Part shown: piece after piece, positions 1 through 12,389 of the stretch
Layout: the number at the start of each line of letters is the position of its first letter
How positions within the stretch are numbered: position 1 is the first letter of the stretch
Assembly (NCBI GenBank): GCA_037951165.1
Contig: JBBDHG010000008.1
Coordinates: forward strand, 2,537,501-2,601,500
Length of the DNA: 64,000 nt
Source of the DNA: Lophius americanus
Taxonomy: Eukaryota; Chordata; Actinopteri; Lophiiformes; Lophiidae
Reading direction: 5' to 3'
Notes under the pieces: generated by a model
Database searches by the model: none
What the model was told of the DNA's origin: nothing
The model's input: the letters and a program-made list of their open reading frames with translations, nothing else
Program-made: the position numbers and the translations under genes

Positions 1-770
1 AAATCAAACACGATCTACAAAAGTTGACTTTGATTCCTTTAACAAAAGCAATTAGAATTAAAATCATTCCAAAGTTTATATTTTTGTTATAGGATTTACC
101 AATTTACATGTTACAAACATGTTATTACATGTGTTGAACATGTTATAAAAGCTGAAAATGACCTCGGAAGAATCGACAATACGTGTACATGAAATAAAAC
201 AACACAATAATGACACGGACAAATGTCACAAAACCAAAAGCGATTCAATCAGTTTGAGAGCGACTTTTACCAACCCGGATCCAAGAATATCAATTCAAAG
301 TGCCTTTATTGTCACCGGGCAGATCGGTAAAACATCATCAGCAGTCTCTAGTGTTTCATGCAGCAGAAATACATTATTATTCAGATTTAAGACTTTATAA
401 ATAAGTAGAAAACAGACCGATTCAGAATATCATCACTAAAATACAGGAAGCTCCACACGATTATTGCGTCTTATTTACGGCATGATATCGACGGCATGGC
501 TTACCTGCTCCAGGTAGTGTATAAAATAATTAATAATGATGATTCAGTAGGAGGTTGTAATAGATAATGCTGTGATTGACATCTCTCTGCTTTATGGGTA
601 CTTTCAAACAAAATAGTTCTGCCTTACCCAAGTAATGGATTGGTACTGTTGTTTTTTGTTGTTCTTTAATTTCAGTGACTTTTATTCAGTCTTTTTATTC
701 TTCACTGATTTTACTCCACTGAGAGAAAAAAACCCTTACGGACTCCCCGGTCCCACACTGTAGCCCTTCT
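1..770. other. AT-rich noncoding stretch
   Basis: No coding exon, repeat or RNA gene recognised. An 80-codon open frame at 158-400 has no recognisable domain or splice context and is taken as chance. Confidence 0.5.
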
Positions 771-775
771 CCAAA

Positions 776-842
776 CTTATTCCCTGTTCCCTCTGTTCCC
801 TCTGTTCCCTCTGTTCCCTCTGTTCTCTCTGTTCTCTCTCTT
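776..842. repeat. 9-bp minisatellite (TTCCCTCTG unit)
   Basis: About seven head-to-tail units of TTCCCTCTG, drifting to TTCTCTCTG at the right end, inside a pyrimidine-rich tract that continues to about 860. The strand asymmetry (pure C/T on +) could favour triplex formation, but no function is evident. Confidence 0.85.
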
Positions 843-879
843 TCTTCAACTTTCCCTTTCAGATGAATTGTGTGGCCCA

Positions 880-1880
880 TTGAGAGCGAGTTAAAAGAGA
901 AGGTGCAGAGACCAAAGAGGCCGGGTTTGGTGTGCAGGTGTCCAGCTTCAGTTCAGCAACCCCTCACTCCACAAAAAAAGTGGGCTTTTAAGAGCTGAAA
1001 AGGGCCATCCGGTCACCCTTTGCTGGAATGGGTGACCCCCCCACCCATCCCCTTCTGCAAGTCTTTGTCCCTATAGACATTTTTTAATTGTTGGCGATGA
1101 CAGTTCAGCGCCTTTTCGAGTGCCTCAGTGAAGAGCCTTGTAATTAGAGCTATTGAGCTGCTGGAATTGGCACAATTAGGGTCAGCATTAATGATTTCTT
1201 CCTGCATCAGAGAGAGAGGGGCTTCTTTCTCAGGAAGGATGGAGAGAATTCATCAAGGGCCGGTCGGACAAAAATAAGAGAAAAGGTGATCTTTGAACAA
1301 ATTGGTGGCAGTGACGGATCTGGAGATTCTCCGAAGCGAGATTCATCATCAGAGCCCAGAGAGGTGTGATCCACCGCGCGCTGGTCCACTCCACGCCGGC
1401 TGTAGCACTCATGTCCCGGTGGGACTGAAGAAAGGCTGATGGGCGGGAGGTGAGGATGAGGAGAGGAGAGGGGGAACAGGAGTGTCTCTTGGAATGTTAA
1501 CGAGATCAGTTTATATCTGCTCTTCTTCTCTCGCTTCATCCCTTCACCCCGAACAAAGAAGATGAAGTTGTTCTGGGGTGCAAAGCTGTTGTAGGGAAAG
1601 CAAAGGCACGACACTTTAATTCTGTTGTCATTTGGCTGAGCATGAAAGAAAATGCTCCGACAACAAAAACAAAAAAAGGAATGAATGGCCACGCTGAAAG
1701 GAAATGTATTTCCCAATTACTGCGGCGGCCTTTCCAAAGAGAGCCCAGCCACTTTACCCCCGCCGGCTTACACCAACTACACACGGCCTGAAATTAGCAG
1801 GTGTCTGTAGACAGAGAAACAGACCGAGCGGAGCAGCACAGGGGCCACCCAGAGATGTGAGGGCCGGAGGGGGGAGGCAG
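880..1880. other. GC-richer low-repeat block, conserved-element-like
   Basis: This kilobase is richer in GC than its flanks and free of the obvious repeats that fill the neighbourhood. Its core (about 1,080-1,205) carries several homeodomain-type ATTA/TAATTAG/CAATTAG words between GC-rich segments, and a second AATTAC core lies near 1,710. This texture is typical of vertebrate conserved noncoding elements. Open frames of up to 169 codons cross it on the minus strand but lack any recognisable domain. Calling it regulatory is inference. Confidence 0.3.
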
Positions 1881-3040
1881 ATTTAGCACAGATGTTCAAC
1901 CATGATGTCACATGTAAGTACAATTTAGACACACACACAGGGTTCAGATGTGGAATGCTGGAGGTTGTGGGTAAAAAGGGGTTATAATGGGAGAGCAAAT
2001 TAATTAGTCCTCCCATTATTTCTACAGATACTCACATTGTGTTACTCAAGCAAACACAGTTCTGAAAATAAAAGCCCCTCGGACATTTTTCTGTGTTTTA
2101 GGTGGGGGGGGGGGTCTCAGTGTTTGTACGGATTTTTTTTTGTGAAAAACATGGTAGGGAAATTTGCAGAGGATTATTCGTAAAACTATGTGAGAGATGG
2201 GCGGCATCATGGGAAAGTATAACTTCTCATGAAGCTATACTTTAGTGGAAAACTTTATTTTTATTTATGTATTTTATATTCACCTAACCGACTTTTATTA
2301 AAAAATCATATCAAATAAGAAATGATTTATTGTGAAATAATCTATGTATTACCTCGCGTTATATTAAGTACGTGAATTCCAGTTTGAACAGTATGCCGTT
2401 CTGGATAATACGTCGTTTTAATTTTAATACATGTGTATTTTGACATAAAATACTTCAGTGGCTTCATATAAGCAAAATTGCGACTGTAGTAGTTTTACAC
2501 AGGAGAGAATATTTACGGAGCCCTCTGAGTAAGAAGTGTAACCTAAGTTAACAGAGTGTTTCCCTTAAAATGTGTATAACAGCACCTATGTATACTAAAA
2601 AAAAAAAAACTCTTTGAAGGAACTTTAAAGCATCATGGGAAATATTTCTACAGGACTAAAAGTTGTGTTCTTTTCGGTATCAAGCAAATACACTGATCTA
2701 ACTTAATGTACTTGTTATGGGTAGATATACGTCATTAGAGTTGATTTGACTTGTTGGCTTTGATTAGGCCCACATTTATTTAACGGGGTTGGTCCAATTA
2801 TTTCTGCAGTAAGAGATTAACCCTACTAAATTGAATTTGAGTTTATCCAACCCAGATAAATTACAGTTGGCCCAATAACAGTTCTTACAGCTGAAAGACA
2901 AATCTAATCATGTAAAAAATACATCTAATTAAAAATAATTGTTGAATCCAAATAATCTAAACGGTAAGATAAATGTTTCCATGCATCTTCCATTCAGGGT
3001 AGACACTAAACAAGACAATAAACTCAATTGTGTTCTAATT
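1881..3040. other. AT-rich noncoding stretch
   Basis: Nothing supported beyond short homopolymer runs (a G run near 2,104 and an A run near 2,599). Confidence 0.5.
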
Positions 3041-3900
3041 CCAGATATTGTCCCTAAACTCGTCAAACGAGGAGCAGTGGATAGAATCTAGTGGCTGGTC
3101 ATCAGCTGCAGCCAGGAGGCGACCTGGCCTCCTATTACCCTCTTCAAACACACACAAACACGTAAACAGACACACTGCAGCTCATGTAGGGGCATGAATT
3201 GTGACAGAAATGCACAGCAACAAATAAATAAGCCCACATGGTGGAATTATCCACGACACGCATCGGAGATGTGAGGGATTTTCTTCCCGTTTCTCGAGAA
3301 CCGAGTGAAAGTGGCAACAGAGTCAAGGGTGTGAAAAGGGCTACTGAGTCTGAACTGCGGTGTCCCGCACCTGCACCGTCTATTCACCCCACTGTTTACA
3401 CACTGTCAGCCACAATTACTACCTCATGGAGACCGGGCTGCCTGTCCTCTGCGGGGCCCCCGGACCCATCCAGGGCCCTTATGGATGCCTAATTGAGCAT
3501 ACTGCTGTCCTGATTGAATTAACAGCTCTGTCTCTGGGACCTTTTCCCCTTCTGCCACGGAGGGGGACCATTTCACAACCGCATGGGACCCCTGTACCGT
3601 CCCATAGAAGACAGAGCAGAAGGAGAGGGAGAGGGAGAGGGTGAGGGAGAGGGAGAGGGGGGGGTTGATGACTAGAGAAAGCAAAAGGTCAAAGGAGAGA
3701 GTTGTTGAAACTGTCCAGAGAACGTGCCCCTTTCTGTTGGCAAAGCGAGGCTGGAAATGTGAACTGGGTGCAACGAAAGGTCTCGGTCTTCACAGGACCG
3801 CTGGGTCCCAGCAGCGCAGCGAGTGGGTTTCTGGACGGAGTGGGCAAAGAGACCAGACGATTGCACAGCTGCAGTTTATGGTACAACAGCTCAAAATCTA
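3041..3900. other. GC-richer block with a GAGGGA simple repeat
   Basis: A second GC-richer block. A purine-only simple repeat of GAGGGA-type units occupies about 3,617-3,664. To its left, 3,420-3,560 contains TAATTGAG and GAATTAAC words in GC-rich context, again resembling a conserved noncoding element. Overlapping open frames on both strands reflect the composition and show no domain. Confidence 0.35.
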
Positions 3901-4017
3901 ATAGTCCCTCCATGTTTTTAAGGTTAGAGTTGTTGATCTATTGTTCTTTCTACAACATAGATATTAAATAGTAAGCAATTAATGAGACTAATGCACACTC
4001 TGAAAACCCCTCAGCAG

Positions 4018-4400
4018 AATTATATCCCCGAAACATCGGGGATATAATGGAATCGTCTTTACTGCCGCAGCCACTGCAAACCTTCGTGTGATAGCGGTAA
4101 CAAAAAAACTTGTTTATGGGCAAATTGTATATACATAGACCTTGGTGCGAGGAAGAACTACATTGATTTTTGGTGTAGTCAGTTGTATGTTTCCAACACC
4201 AGGGAGCGTTTTATCACCCCAAAGTTGGTCCGATTGAGTCCAAATTCGGTCCTTATAAATACACTTCAGCAGATCAATCTCGCATATTTCATATTTTACT
4301 CCAATGTTTTATATTTTAGATACTAGGTTAGCTTTTTTTCATGGAAAACACAGTTTCGTTTCAGTCAGGAGAAACATAGAAAGGTAAAGATTTGTGTTTA
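4018..4400 (+). repeat. Interspersed family A, copy 1
   Basis: First of six diverged copies in this window of one interspersed repeat. Shared landmarks in order: a TCGGGGATATAATGG head, a GCCGCAG motif, a CATAGACCTTGGTG line, GAGGAAGAACTACATTGATT, a clause about 45 bases later ending in GGGAGC, and GGTCCGATT-type lines. The head contains a perfect hairpin (ATATCCCCGA, loop AACA, TCGGGGATAT). No open frame. Class unknown to me. Confidence 0.7.
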
Positions 4401-5550
4401 TTCCAACAGATTGTCTGTTATAACTAGTCTGTAAGAAAGTCTTTGGCTCTTCAGGGAGATTGTTTATTTCCACTCCTTGAGTCTGGATACTGCTGGTGGT
4501 GGCGGCTGATGACTCTGCTCACTGAAGAAAGATAAAGTCGATGGATCTGTACGGACTGTGCAGAGATGGCAAGGTGGAGGTCATGCATACCAGCAGCGTG
4601 ATGGAAGTAGATGGATGGAGCGAATCAGCTCTAAGAAGACATGACGGTGTGTCGGCGGGAGGTTTGATAGATGTGGTCGGCTGATGAGAGCAGTTGATAT
4701 CAATTCATGCGCCGGACAACTTAGTGCACGTGAAAGATGTGAGTGAGAGAGTGGTATGATAAATAGATGTGGCCCTAATTTGAAGGGAGATGAAAACTTC
4801 ACTAGATCTTTATTTGTTAAAACGTTTCATTAACAAGAGTTTAAATAAGGCTTTAAAAGGGCTGCTGAAAATGTTTCCTGGCTTTAAAATCTGATCTGGT
4901 CCGTTTACATTTGTGATAATGTTTGCCTGCTATTTGTTGGATCTTATCAAATAAGGATTCTCAGCATGTCATATGTCAGTTTGGGGACAGGAAAAAACAT
5001 CATAACACATTTATAATCCAAACATTAGTGATGCTAATTTTAGCATGTTTTTCATTCTTTGTCTATTTATTAAGTCAACGGCAGTCAACTTATAAAGTTT
5101 GATTTCACTCGAGTTTCAGTGGACTAATACTCTGAGCTTTTCTGTCTTATTTTTCTCTAGTGTTTACATTTTGTTATTTTGTAAGTTATCAGTTCATTAT
5201 TAATATTTCACTGACTATGGTGGAGTCAGTAAACAATATTTTTGTGATTTTACTCTTGTTCTATTTATTTGATCATCACCTGATGAGCAGTAGGTAGTTA
5301 GCCAGTAAAAAACCTAAAGTTGAACACCGTCTCTGTGTTAAAGTCTCATGGTTTGATCCAACTACAAGTCGGATCGACCTTGGCTCCAATCATCCACTTA
5401 ACCAGGTTAGTGTTTAAGACTCTGAGCAGCACGACTCCTCAGGGAAACTCTATTGGGAACTAGCTACCAGATGTTTCATCCACATTCATGCAATGGTGGA
5501 AGAAACAAACATGCGAGGTGCCAGCCGCTTATCTGGAACAGTAACATGAA
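4401..5550. other. Noncoding stretch, no feature recognised
   Basis: No exon or repeat recognised. An 18-bp string (ACATGACGGTGTGTCGGC) at 4,639-4,656 recurs exactly at 14,239-14,256. Confidence 0.4.
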
Positions 5551-5555
5551 AGCTA

Positions 5556-5700
5556 GGGGTGGAGATTATGATTCAGTATCTTTCTCAAGGACACGGTGAC
5601 ATGTAGACCAACAGGGTTTGGGTTGACCCCCCGACCTTCTGATAAGTGGGCAACGCCTCCTATTGAGCCACAGTCGCCCTTTGAGGTCTGAATGCATATA
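5556..5700 (+). repeat. Fragment of a common fish interspersed repeat
   Basis: The run CAGTATCTTTCTCAAGGACA, then ACATGTAGACCAACAGG, then GACCCCCCGACCTTCTGAT, then GAGCCACAGTCGCC matches by eye a widespread teleost repeat whose consensus includes a GATC/GAACC-type statement and ends GAGCCACAGCCGCC. Short and decayed; class not determined. Confidence 0.5.
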
Positions 5701-7555
5701 AAGACTGCCTTTCCTCCAGAGTTTTCCTCTGACTTTGTTGTGCCCTTCACTTCACCTCCCTGATGGAGCTGGGGTCCCACCTCAGACCTGGGGACATACG
5801 AAGCTAACTGGACGGTCTCTACGTGCTAGATTGCGTAAAACCAAAATTTTTCAACTTATCACACTTTCAAATTATGCAAACTCTTCAGTTACCCCAGTCT
5901 AAAATGTAGTCACAAATGTAAACTCTGAATCCGTCTGACAGCATTATATACACGCTCAAAAACACATGAATAAATACAAACAATGAGTAGTAGTGATTGG
6001 GAGAGGGGGGTAGATGTGACTTACTATGAGTGGGTAACCAGAGCCTGTGAGGATGCCCTATTCTTTTCAGGGATGGGAAGCTCACGGTCCACACTGCTCA
6101 GTCGCTCCCCCTGCTGGTTTATTTTATTGTACTCGAAATCTCCGTTTTACGTATATCAGATGTTGCAAAGTTGATTCCGGAAAATAATGGTTACTCAAAA
6201 TCCACTAAAGCTACTACCTCTGCCACTTTTGCACACTTCATCATCACCTGCTCTTGTTGTGGTGTTGTGTTTTCTAGGCAATGCCTCTGTGCCAACCCTC
6301 GTTGGCTAGTGACGGATATTTTGTTTACCAGATGTTATTTTGATCAGATCTATTCATTGGTTTGACAGATTCATACCACTCAGCAGGAAGACGGGGGGCT
6401 GTCCAGGTTGGATCCCCAGTAAATCTGACATATGGTTGTCATTGCATCGTCCTTCTTTGTCTTGCTGCAGGTCTCTAATACGCTCAATGCTAAGCTACAG
6501 CTGGATGAAGACGAGGAGTTGGGCAATGATATGAAGTTACGTAACATTGTTTTGAATTGTAATTCAATTTAATATCATGACTGATCTTAAAGGTGAACAT
6601 TGTTCGTCTAGGATTCTTCTGGATGGTTAAACCAGTTGTTAATGATACAAAAACACGGACATGAATAACATCATAGAGGTATGTCGGGGTCTGTCATCAC
6701 ATTGGATTCACTGAACGTGTCTGAATAGCATTATACACTCAATAAAAAGTGTTCCACTCTGGAACCTGCTGGCCCAGTCAACCTCAACAGTTGTAAAACC
6801 TAATAATGTGGAAAATCAGTAGCCCTCTGGAGAGATGGAAATACACCGAGACCGACTGTATTCTCTATATTTCCAGGCCTGCAAAAGCGTTTGCCATGTC
6901 TTTGTTCATACCCGTCTGAGATCTGCTCACGTCTAGAGCTGAATATGAAATGGGTGAATTCATGTCCAGTAAGTCTGCTGAGTCACATCCCCAAACACGG
7001 TTATTAGTTTCTCTTTGCTGGATCCTCTGTGTGAAACTAAGCACATTAACTGGCGCTGATACTAACTTCACTTTATTATTCTAACTTCAGATGTCTTAAT
7101 CAATCATTTCCTGCAAGATTTGAAAAAACTGCGGCAGGTTTTCCACAACAGAACCAAAAGGATTTCTGTTACGTTCAGGATCAACACGCATCAGCAGACA
7201 GACTTAGTTATACAAGAGCTGAACTTTATCAGATTCTAATTGTCTCTTTAATTCAAGTAGTAATCATCACCATTTCTTAACTACTTTATGTATTAATTAA
7301 TTAATTACGTCAATCATCAAATAAGGTTTTTTTAGATTCGAGTACAGGAGGAAAACACATCTTAGGGCTTTTCCATTTAAAAAAAATATATATATATATA
7401 AACATCATCTGATATTGACGGCCTGCATCACATTTCAAAAAGTTGTGACGGGCAACCCTTCACCATTGTGTTACGTCACCTTCACCATCATCATATCATC
7501 ATACTATGAGTGTTTGGGTAGAGAATACTAGTTACTTTAACTTTTGAATACTGGA
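5701..7555. other. Noncoding stretch, no feature recognised
   Basis: No exon recognised on either strand. Short AT microsatellite at about 7,388-7,402 just to the right-hand side of AT-rich sequence. Confidence 0.4.
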
Positions 7556-7559
7556 TGAA

Positions 7560-7995
7560 AGGCAGCCCTGGGCAATTCACCAGTTCATCACAGGACCAAC
7601 ACAAAGAGACAAAGAGCTGTTCACACTCACATCCATTCTGAATTAAAGGTACTACCTATTCAGGTGCATTCAGGGCGGAAGCAGGAGAGACGCCAGGGTG
7701 CATGGAAGCCATAAAACTCGCACCAGCTTACTTTGTCCTGTAGGCGCTCCACCAGGGCAAGGTGCCTTTTGAGCCAAAGGCTCGGACCTGTAGATCGGTG
7801 AGCTGGTTCAGCGGTCCTGTATGGTGCCGACCCGGGATCTAACAACTATCAGGCAATTCAGAGACAATAATTTACCTATACTGCAAGATTCTTGGAGTGT
7901 GGGTTGGAAGTCAAAGTACCTTGAAGGAACCCACGTAAACTCCGAAGAACATTCAAACTCAGCACGCGAAGGCTGCGTCGCTGAGAACACTTATA
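7560..7995 (+). repeat. Split fish repeat with an inserted, possibly tRNA-derived, segment
   Basis: The left piece (CCTGGGCAATTCACCAGTTC onward, 7,567-7,635) and the right piece (CAATTCAGAGACAATAATTT through CTCAGCACGCGAAGGC, 7,852-7,973) read as two halves of one common fish repeat. Between them lies about 200 bp of different sequence (7,650-7,850) containing TGAGCTGGTTCAGCGG followed about 20 bases later by CCGACCCGGGATCTAAC, which loosely resemble RNA polymerase III A and B boxes of a tRNA-derived SINE. The split is seen by eye; the SINE reading is tentative. Confidence 0.4.
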
Positions 7996-8310
7996 ATGAA
8001 AAGACATCAGCTCAGAGGCCGATCCTCGGCGCCAGTTCTGTTTCTAATATGTCACTATAATTGACTATGCTGTATTTTATATACAGCAAATATCAAAAGA
8101 TTCAGAGTGATCCTTTTTTTCATGATCGATATTTTATACAGTAGTTTATGTAGACTTATTTCCTTACATTCCACTATTAAATGAACCCTTTTATTGTATT
8201 TGAATAAATAAATAATGATTTTATATCATTAGATAATTGATCAATTGAACAAATCTTACAGACGTAACAATAATGTTATTGATTATCTATGAATGTAGAT
8301 GATTGTCTCC

Positions 8311-8342
8311 AGAGTTTCAGATACATTATTATCTGAAACTCT
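8311..8342. repeat. Perfect 13-bp inverted repeat
   Basis: AGAGTTTCAGATA, loop CATTAT, TATCTGAAACTCT. The 13-bp arms match perfectly in AT-rich noncoding DNA; the flanks do not extend the pairing. Confidence 0.9.
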
Positions 8343-8391
8343 TTGCTGTTTAATATTGAAATCATAATAGAAAAATACAAGGTATAAACAT

Positions 8392-8432
8392 GCACACACT
8401 CACACACCCACACACACACACATGCACACAGT
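8392..8432. repeat. CA microsatellite
   Basis: Imperfect CA/ACAC run interrupted by TCAC, CCCA and TGCA. Confidence 0.85.
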
Positions 8433-8639
8433 CTAAGCTCGCATTGAGAACTCGTGATCTCTGCATACCTTCAGCAGACTTCAGACACTTCAGCAGAATT
8501 CTCTCTCTTCTGTATGTAGTGCAACTTTTAGGACGCAGGTGAACAGAGGTGTGCCATTCATCGATCACGCGTAATAGTGCATGTCTCACATTTGTGCTCA
8601 TTCGCCTTCCTCAGAAAATGTTCACGGCAGTGCCTTCGG

Positions 8640-9300
8640 CTTAGGGGCTAGAAGGGAACTTCACATTTAAAAAAAAGGGTTTGTAAATCACATTCTTTTC
8701 ATTAGAATGAGGCTGAGTAGGTGACATTCTTGTGTACCACATATTATATTCCTGTTAACATCTTAAGTCTTCTTTTCTCATTCTCCCTATCAGCTTATGA
8801 CACAATTAGACGGGCCCACACCACAAATCCAGTAGATAAGTGGTTGTTACCGGGTCCTTCTCCTCCAGCTGGGCGCTGCATTGGTCTCCATGACCGCACT
8901 GAGCTGCTCACCTCTAGATGAACCCCAAAGTCCAGCTTTGGTGATGGGAAGCATGCCCTTCGGTACCAAAAACAAAAACACAGTTTCGGCACAGAGTCCA
9001 GCATACCCATGCACCAGTGAACTGTGCAGCCACCACTCTATGCTCCGCTCCCCTTTGGCCCCCCTCCCAGACCCCATGCCCCCAGTTAACAAGCCAGCCA
9101 GCACGTTCCCTGTTGTCACTTGTTACCGCCGCCCTCCTGATACGGCTTACGGGTGGGGCCAATTAAACTCGCACTGTTCCTCACACCGGGTCAGGAGTTT
9201 AGTGGGTCATCATCACTGGGATTCTCATCCAGAGTTATCTAATCATGATTCAACCGCTCTGACTGGACCTAACCAGACCAGTCGGTCTTAGCAAACTGGC
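8640..9300. other. GC-richer block, no supported gene
   Basis: Unusually low-repeat, balanced-composition sequence with long open frames on both strands (136 codons at 8,881-9,291 on +). None shows a known domain, and no paired splice signals with consistent phase were found. Could be a conserved noncoding element or an unrecognised exon; noncoding is favoured. Confidence 0.3.
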
Positions 9301-11235
9301 TTTCAATGAATGTATTCATTCATGTGTGTAGTGATTTAGATTATTTTCCCTTTCTTCTCAATATTGCAGCAGCAATAATAATAGCAGGAGGTGTTGAGCA
9401 GCAGCAAAATTAGCTTGTTTATGCGAGCACAATTATATTAGCTGTAGTGTTACATGCAATGGAAAAGAAGGCTCCTGTAGCACCTTTGCTCATTTACACT
9501 GAATAAAACAACTGCCAACTTACAACATCCCATTTGTTGACATTAGATATCATGCCAGCGTTCCACAAGCAAAAGAAGTATGATGGTCAGACCTGGAACA
9601 TCGGTGCCGCGTGGGACGTTTTCCATATGCATCCAGCAACTCATCATCATTCATCATCCGCTGCTCTCCTGCTTCAGTCTGAGGACGTTGACAGTTGATG
9701 TTCTTCTTCTTTGAGTTTGCTGTCAGCCACCGGCAGCTGGTGATAAACATTTGGGTTTGGCGGCCCAGCATTGTTGCAGCGATGCAGTCGTCCACCTATC
9801 AGAAGGTTTGTGATTTAGTTCAGTTCAAATCGATCTTTTCTGCGATGAGTCTACATGTTCTATCATGTTTTGGGGGTTCCCTCTGGTCACTCTGGATTCT
9901 TCTCACAGTAAAAAACAAACAGACTGTGTGATCCAGGCGGACACAGTTGCCTGTAGGTCCGAATGGTTGTAATGGACTTTAGGCCCCCACTTTTAAAAAG
10001 GCTTTATATTATGACGTTAATGAAAGTGTGAAAAGATCATGGATTTGCTCCCAAACTTGAATGTGTTCTTCTCTGGCCTGATCACCAGCTGTCATGGAGA
10101 AGGGACCCTCAGATTCTGTATTATCCACCCAAACAAAGAACCGATGGTGAAAACACAACCTCCTTGTTGGAAGTGATAAAAACACAAACATCAGAGGCCC
10201 AATATGACTCGAGAATCGGTTCCAGCTATGCTTTTGCTGATTTATCCTGACTGTGACCTCAAACTTCAAACACTAGGACCACATCCCCCACTATTCACTT
10301 TCTGTTCCAACTCCGCTTCTTTCCCACTGACTCTCAGGGAGGTTATTTTAAGTCGTTGCAGCTTCCTAACTCCATCAAACGTTTAAGAAACCATTGAGTT
10401 TGAGTTCATGAGTCTGTCCATCAGGAAATCTGAAGAACATTTAAATTTAGGTAACTATGAGACCGTGTCCTCATAGTGACACGTTTAATGTTTGACATAA
10501 ACCTTTAATTGGAACACTTGTATCTGCTTTCAACTGCTGGCGGAAAATTTTAAAAAAGCAAATAGAGGGGTTTTTTGGTGCAGGAAAATGTTGTTAATAT
10601 GCCGATATCATCCAAACCTTAACAGTCACAAAATCTTCAATGAAGACAATAATCTAGAAACAGAAAAACTGAACATTTAGGTCAAAGTATTAAATACATA
10701 AGCTCTCAAACCTGAATTAATGATCATCAAAACAAAGGAAATATATCAATCAGGGACTCATCAAACTCAGAAGTGAGCAAGGGTCCTAAAACGAATATGG
10801 CTAGTAGGGCTCAGGCCCCGCCTACTTTTGAACATTATACAACTGAAAATAAAATGGATATCAAAATATCTCATCCACTCAATCCATATAACTATCTCCT
10901 CTCATCCCCAGAGAGCAATCAAGTATTAACCCAAAAGCGTCTGAGGTCACCTGATCACCGAGAGACTGTAGGCATCAATGACATTCAGTTAAATGCCGTG
11001 GCGGCCTGTGGGTTTTCAAGTAAGCTGCCCTCTAATAACTACACAGTGACTTTACAGACTCTGTTAAAACGAGGTTCCACCCATATAAAGGATAGATAGT
11101 ACCTACACACACACTGAAACCATCAAGGATGTAGCACTAATATTCACAATGACATGATGCTGCATCACTAATAGATGACACATATCTCACCTAACTGTCA
11201 TTTCTAACTAATAAATTCTTAACAACCAGTCAAAT
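9301..11235. other. Noncoding stretch, no feature recognised
   Basis: Mostly AT-rich. The 108-codon frame at 10,773-11,099 (+) has no recognisable domain and no paired splice sites. Confidence 0.4.
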
Positions 11236-11244
11236 TTACTCATA

Positions 11245-11480
11245 CGACCACAAAGAAAGCAAAAATGTGGGCCACATCCGGCCCGCAGAACATTTATATC
11301 CGGCCCGCGGGAACATTTTATTTCTGTAATAACTGGCCCACTGGTATACTGCACACAAACCACAGATACTGCAAGTCCCAGAATGCATTAAAATAGCTGA
11401 AGCGTTAATCAAGAACGCCAGCTCCAGCACCGCTCCACCGTTGTTGGATATCAGCGATTATCCAGTCACGGTAGTTAAGT
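11245..11480 (+). mobile_element. Probable hAT-like element remnant
   Basis: Paired CCGGCCCGC words (11,278-11,319) followed by CTGGCCCACTGG and ACTGCAAGTCCCAGAATGCA resemble teleost hAT-type elements with a GGGCCGCATCCGGCCCGC statement. No terminal repeats or transposase codons located. Confidence 0.3.
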
Positions 11481-12384
11481 TTAGGCTAATCTATAGAGAA
11501 GAGGCCATGGGAAATGCTAAATAATAAATATATCAATAAATTGCACACACGTATTAGAAAATACAACGCACGTTTATAATTAACTTGCGGGTGCCTTCAT
11601 GTCCTCCAGCCGCTCAACATGTGTCAGTGCTGTCGCTTTAAAAACAAAGAAAACATGAAAATGCACAAATTTAATGTGAAATGCACCTGTTCGCTGTTAA
11701 TACCCCTTACTGTTTTCTGAGGAGCAGCTGCTCCTGATTGAAGTAACAGATACGAGGAGCAACACTCTACTTTTACCGTTCATTGTGACAGAAGAAGAAA
11801 CAGCTAAGTCAGCTCAGCCATGTACCAAAGGTTATTTAATAAGTTCCTTTTTATGGATATCGTTAACTAAAAGCATAATGATTTGAAATGTTATTTTAAA
11901 ACATAAAGTTTTCTGGCTGTAGTTGATGCCTTTGAATAAAAATCGTTTCACTGGGAATGTTTTAGTGAAACACTGCTGATAGACATGGAGACATGAAAAT
12001 GAATTATGCTGATCTTATTTGAATTTTAGCTGTATTCTATTACTTTCATTTGTTCCGAATTCCATAAAATGATTGAATAAATTAAGAATAAATGTTCATA
12101 ATACCTCAAATTAAACGTGGCCAATTGAAACTCTTCAGCCCTCGATCTGGACTGTTTTTGTTTTTTTGAATGTTGTAAAAAAAGAAAAGAACTAGAGCGG
12201 GACTCCCCCTAGAGTGACCTATTTAAACCAATTTAAAGTTCATCCAAGGAAAAGAGTAAATAAAATAATTTCTTTTCCATGGATGGGATTAGAATTAACT
12301 TTGAAAATGTTAATTTTAACTTAAAATGTGTAGCAACATTTTAAGTTATTATAAGTTATGAGTTATTAAATCAGTAATCCAACC
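11481..12384. other. AT-rich noncoding stretch
   Basis: No feature recognised. Confidence 0.4.
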
Positions 12385-12389
12385 AGAAA

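Noticed and set aside
1207..1716. 169-codon minus-strand open frame
   Set aside because: No recognisable domain or initiation context, composition-driven in a GC-richer block, and no consistent splice partners.
7798..7850. Functional tRNA gene
   Set aside because: A- and B-box-like words are present, but no cloverleaf with paired acceptor and anticodon stems could be drawn; at most a SINE head.
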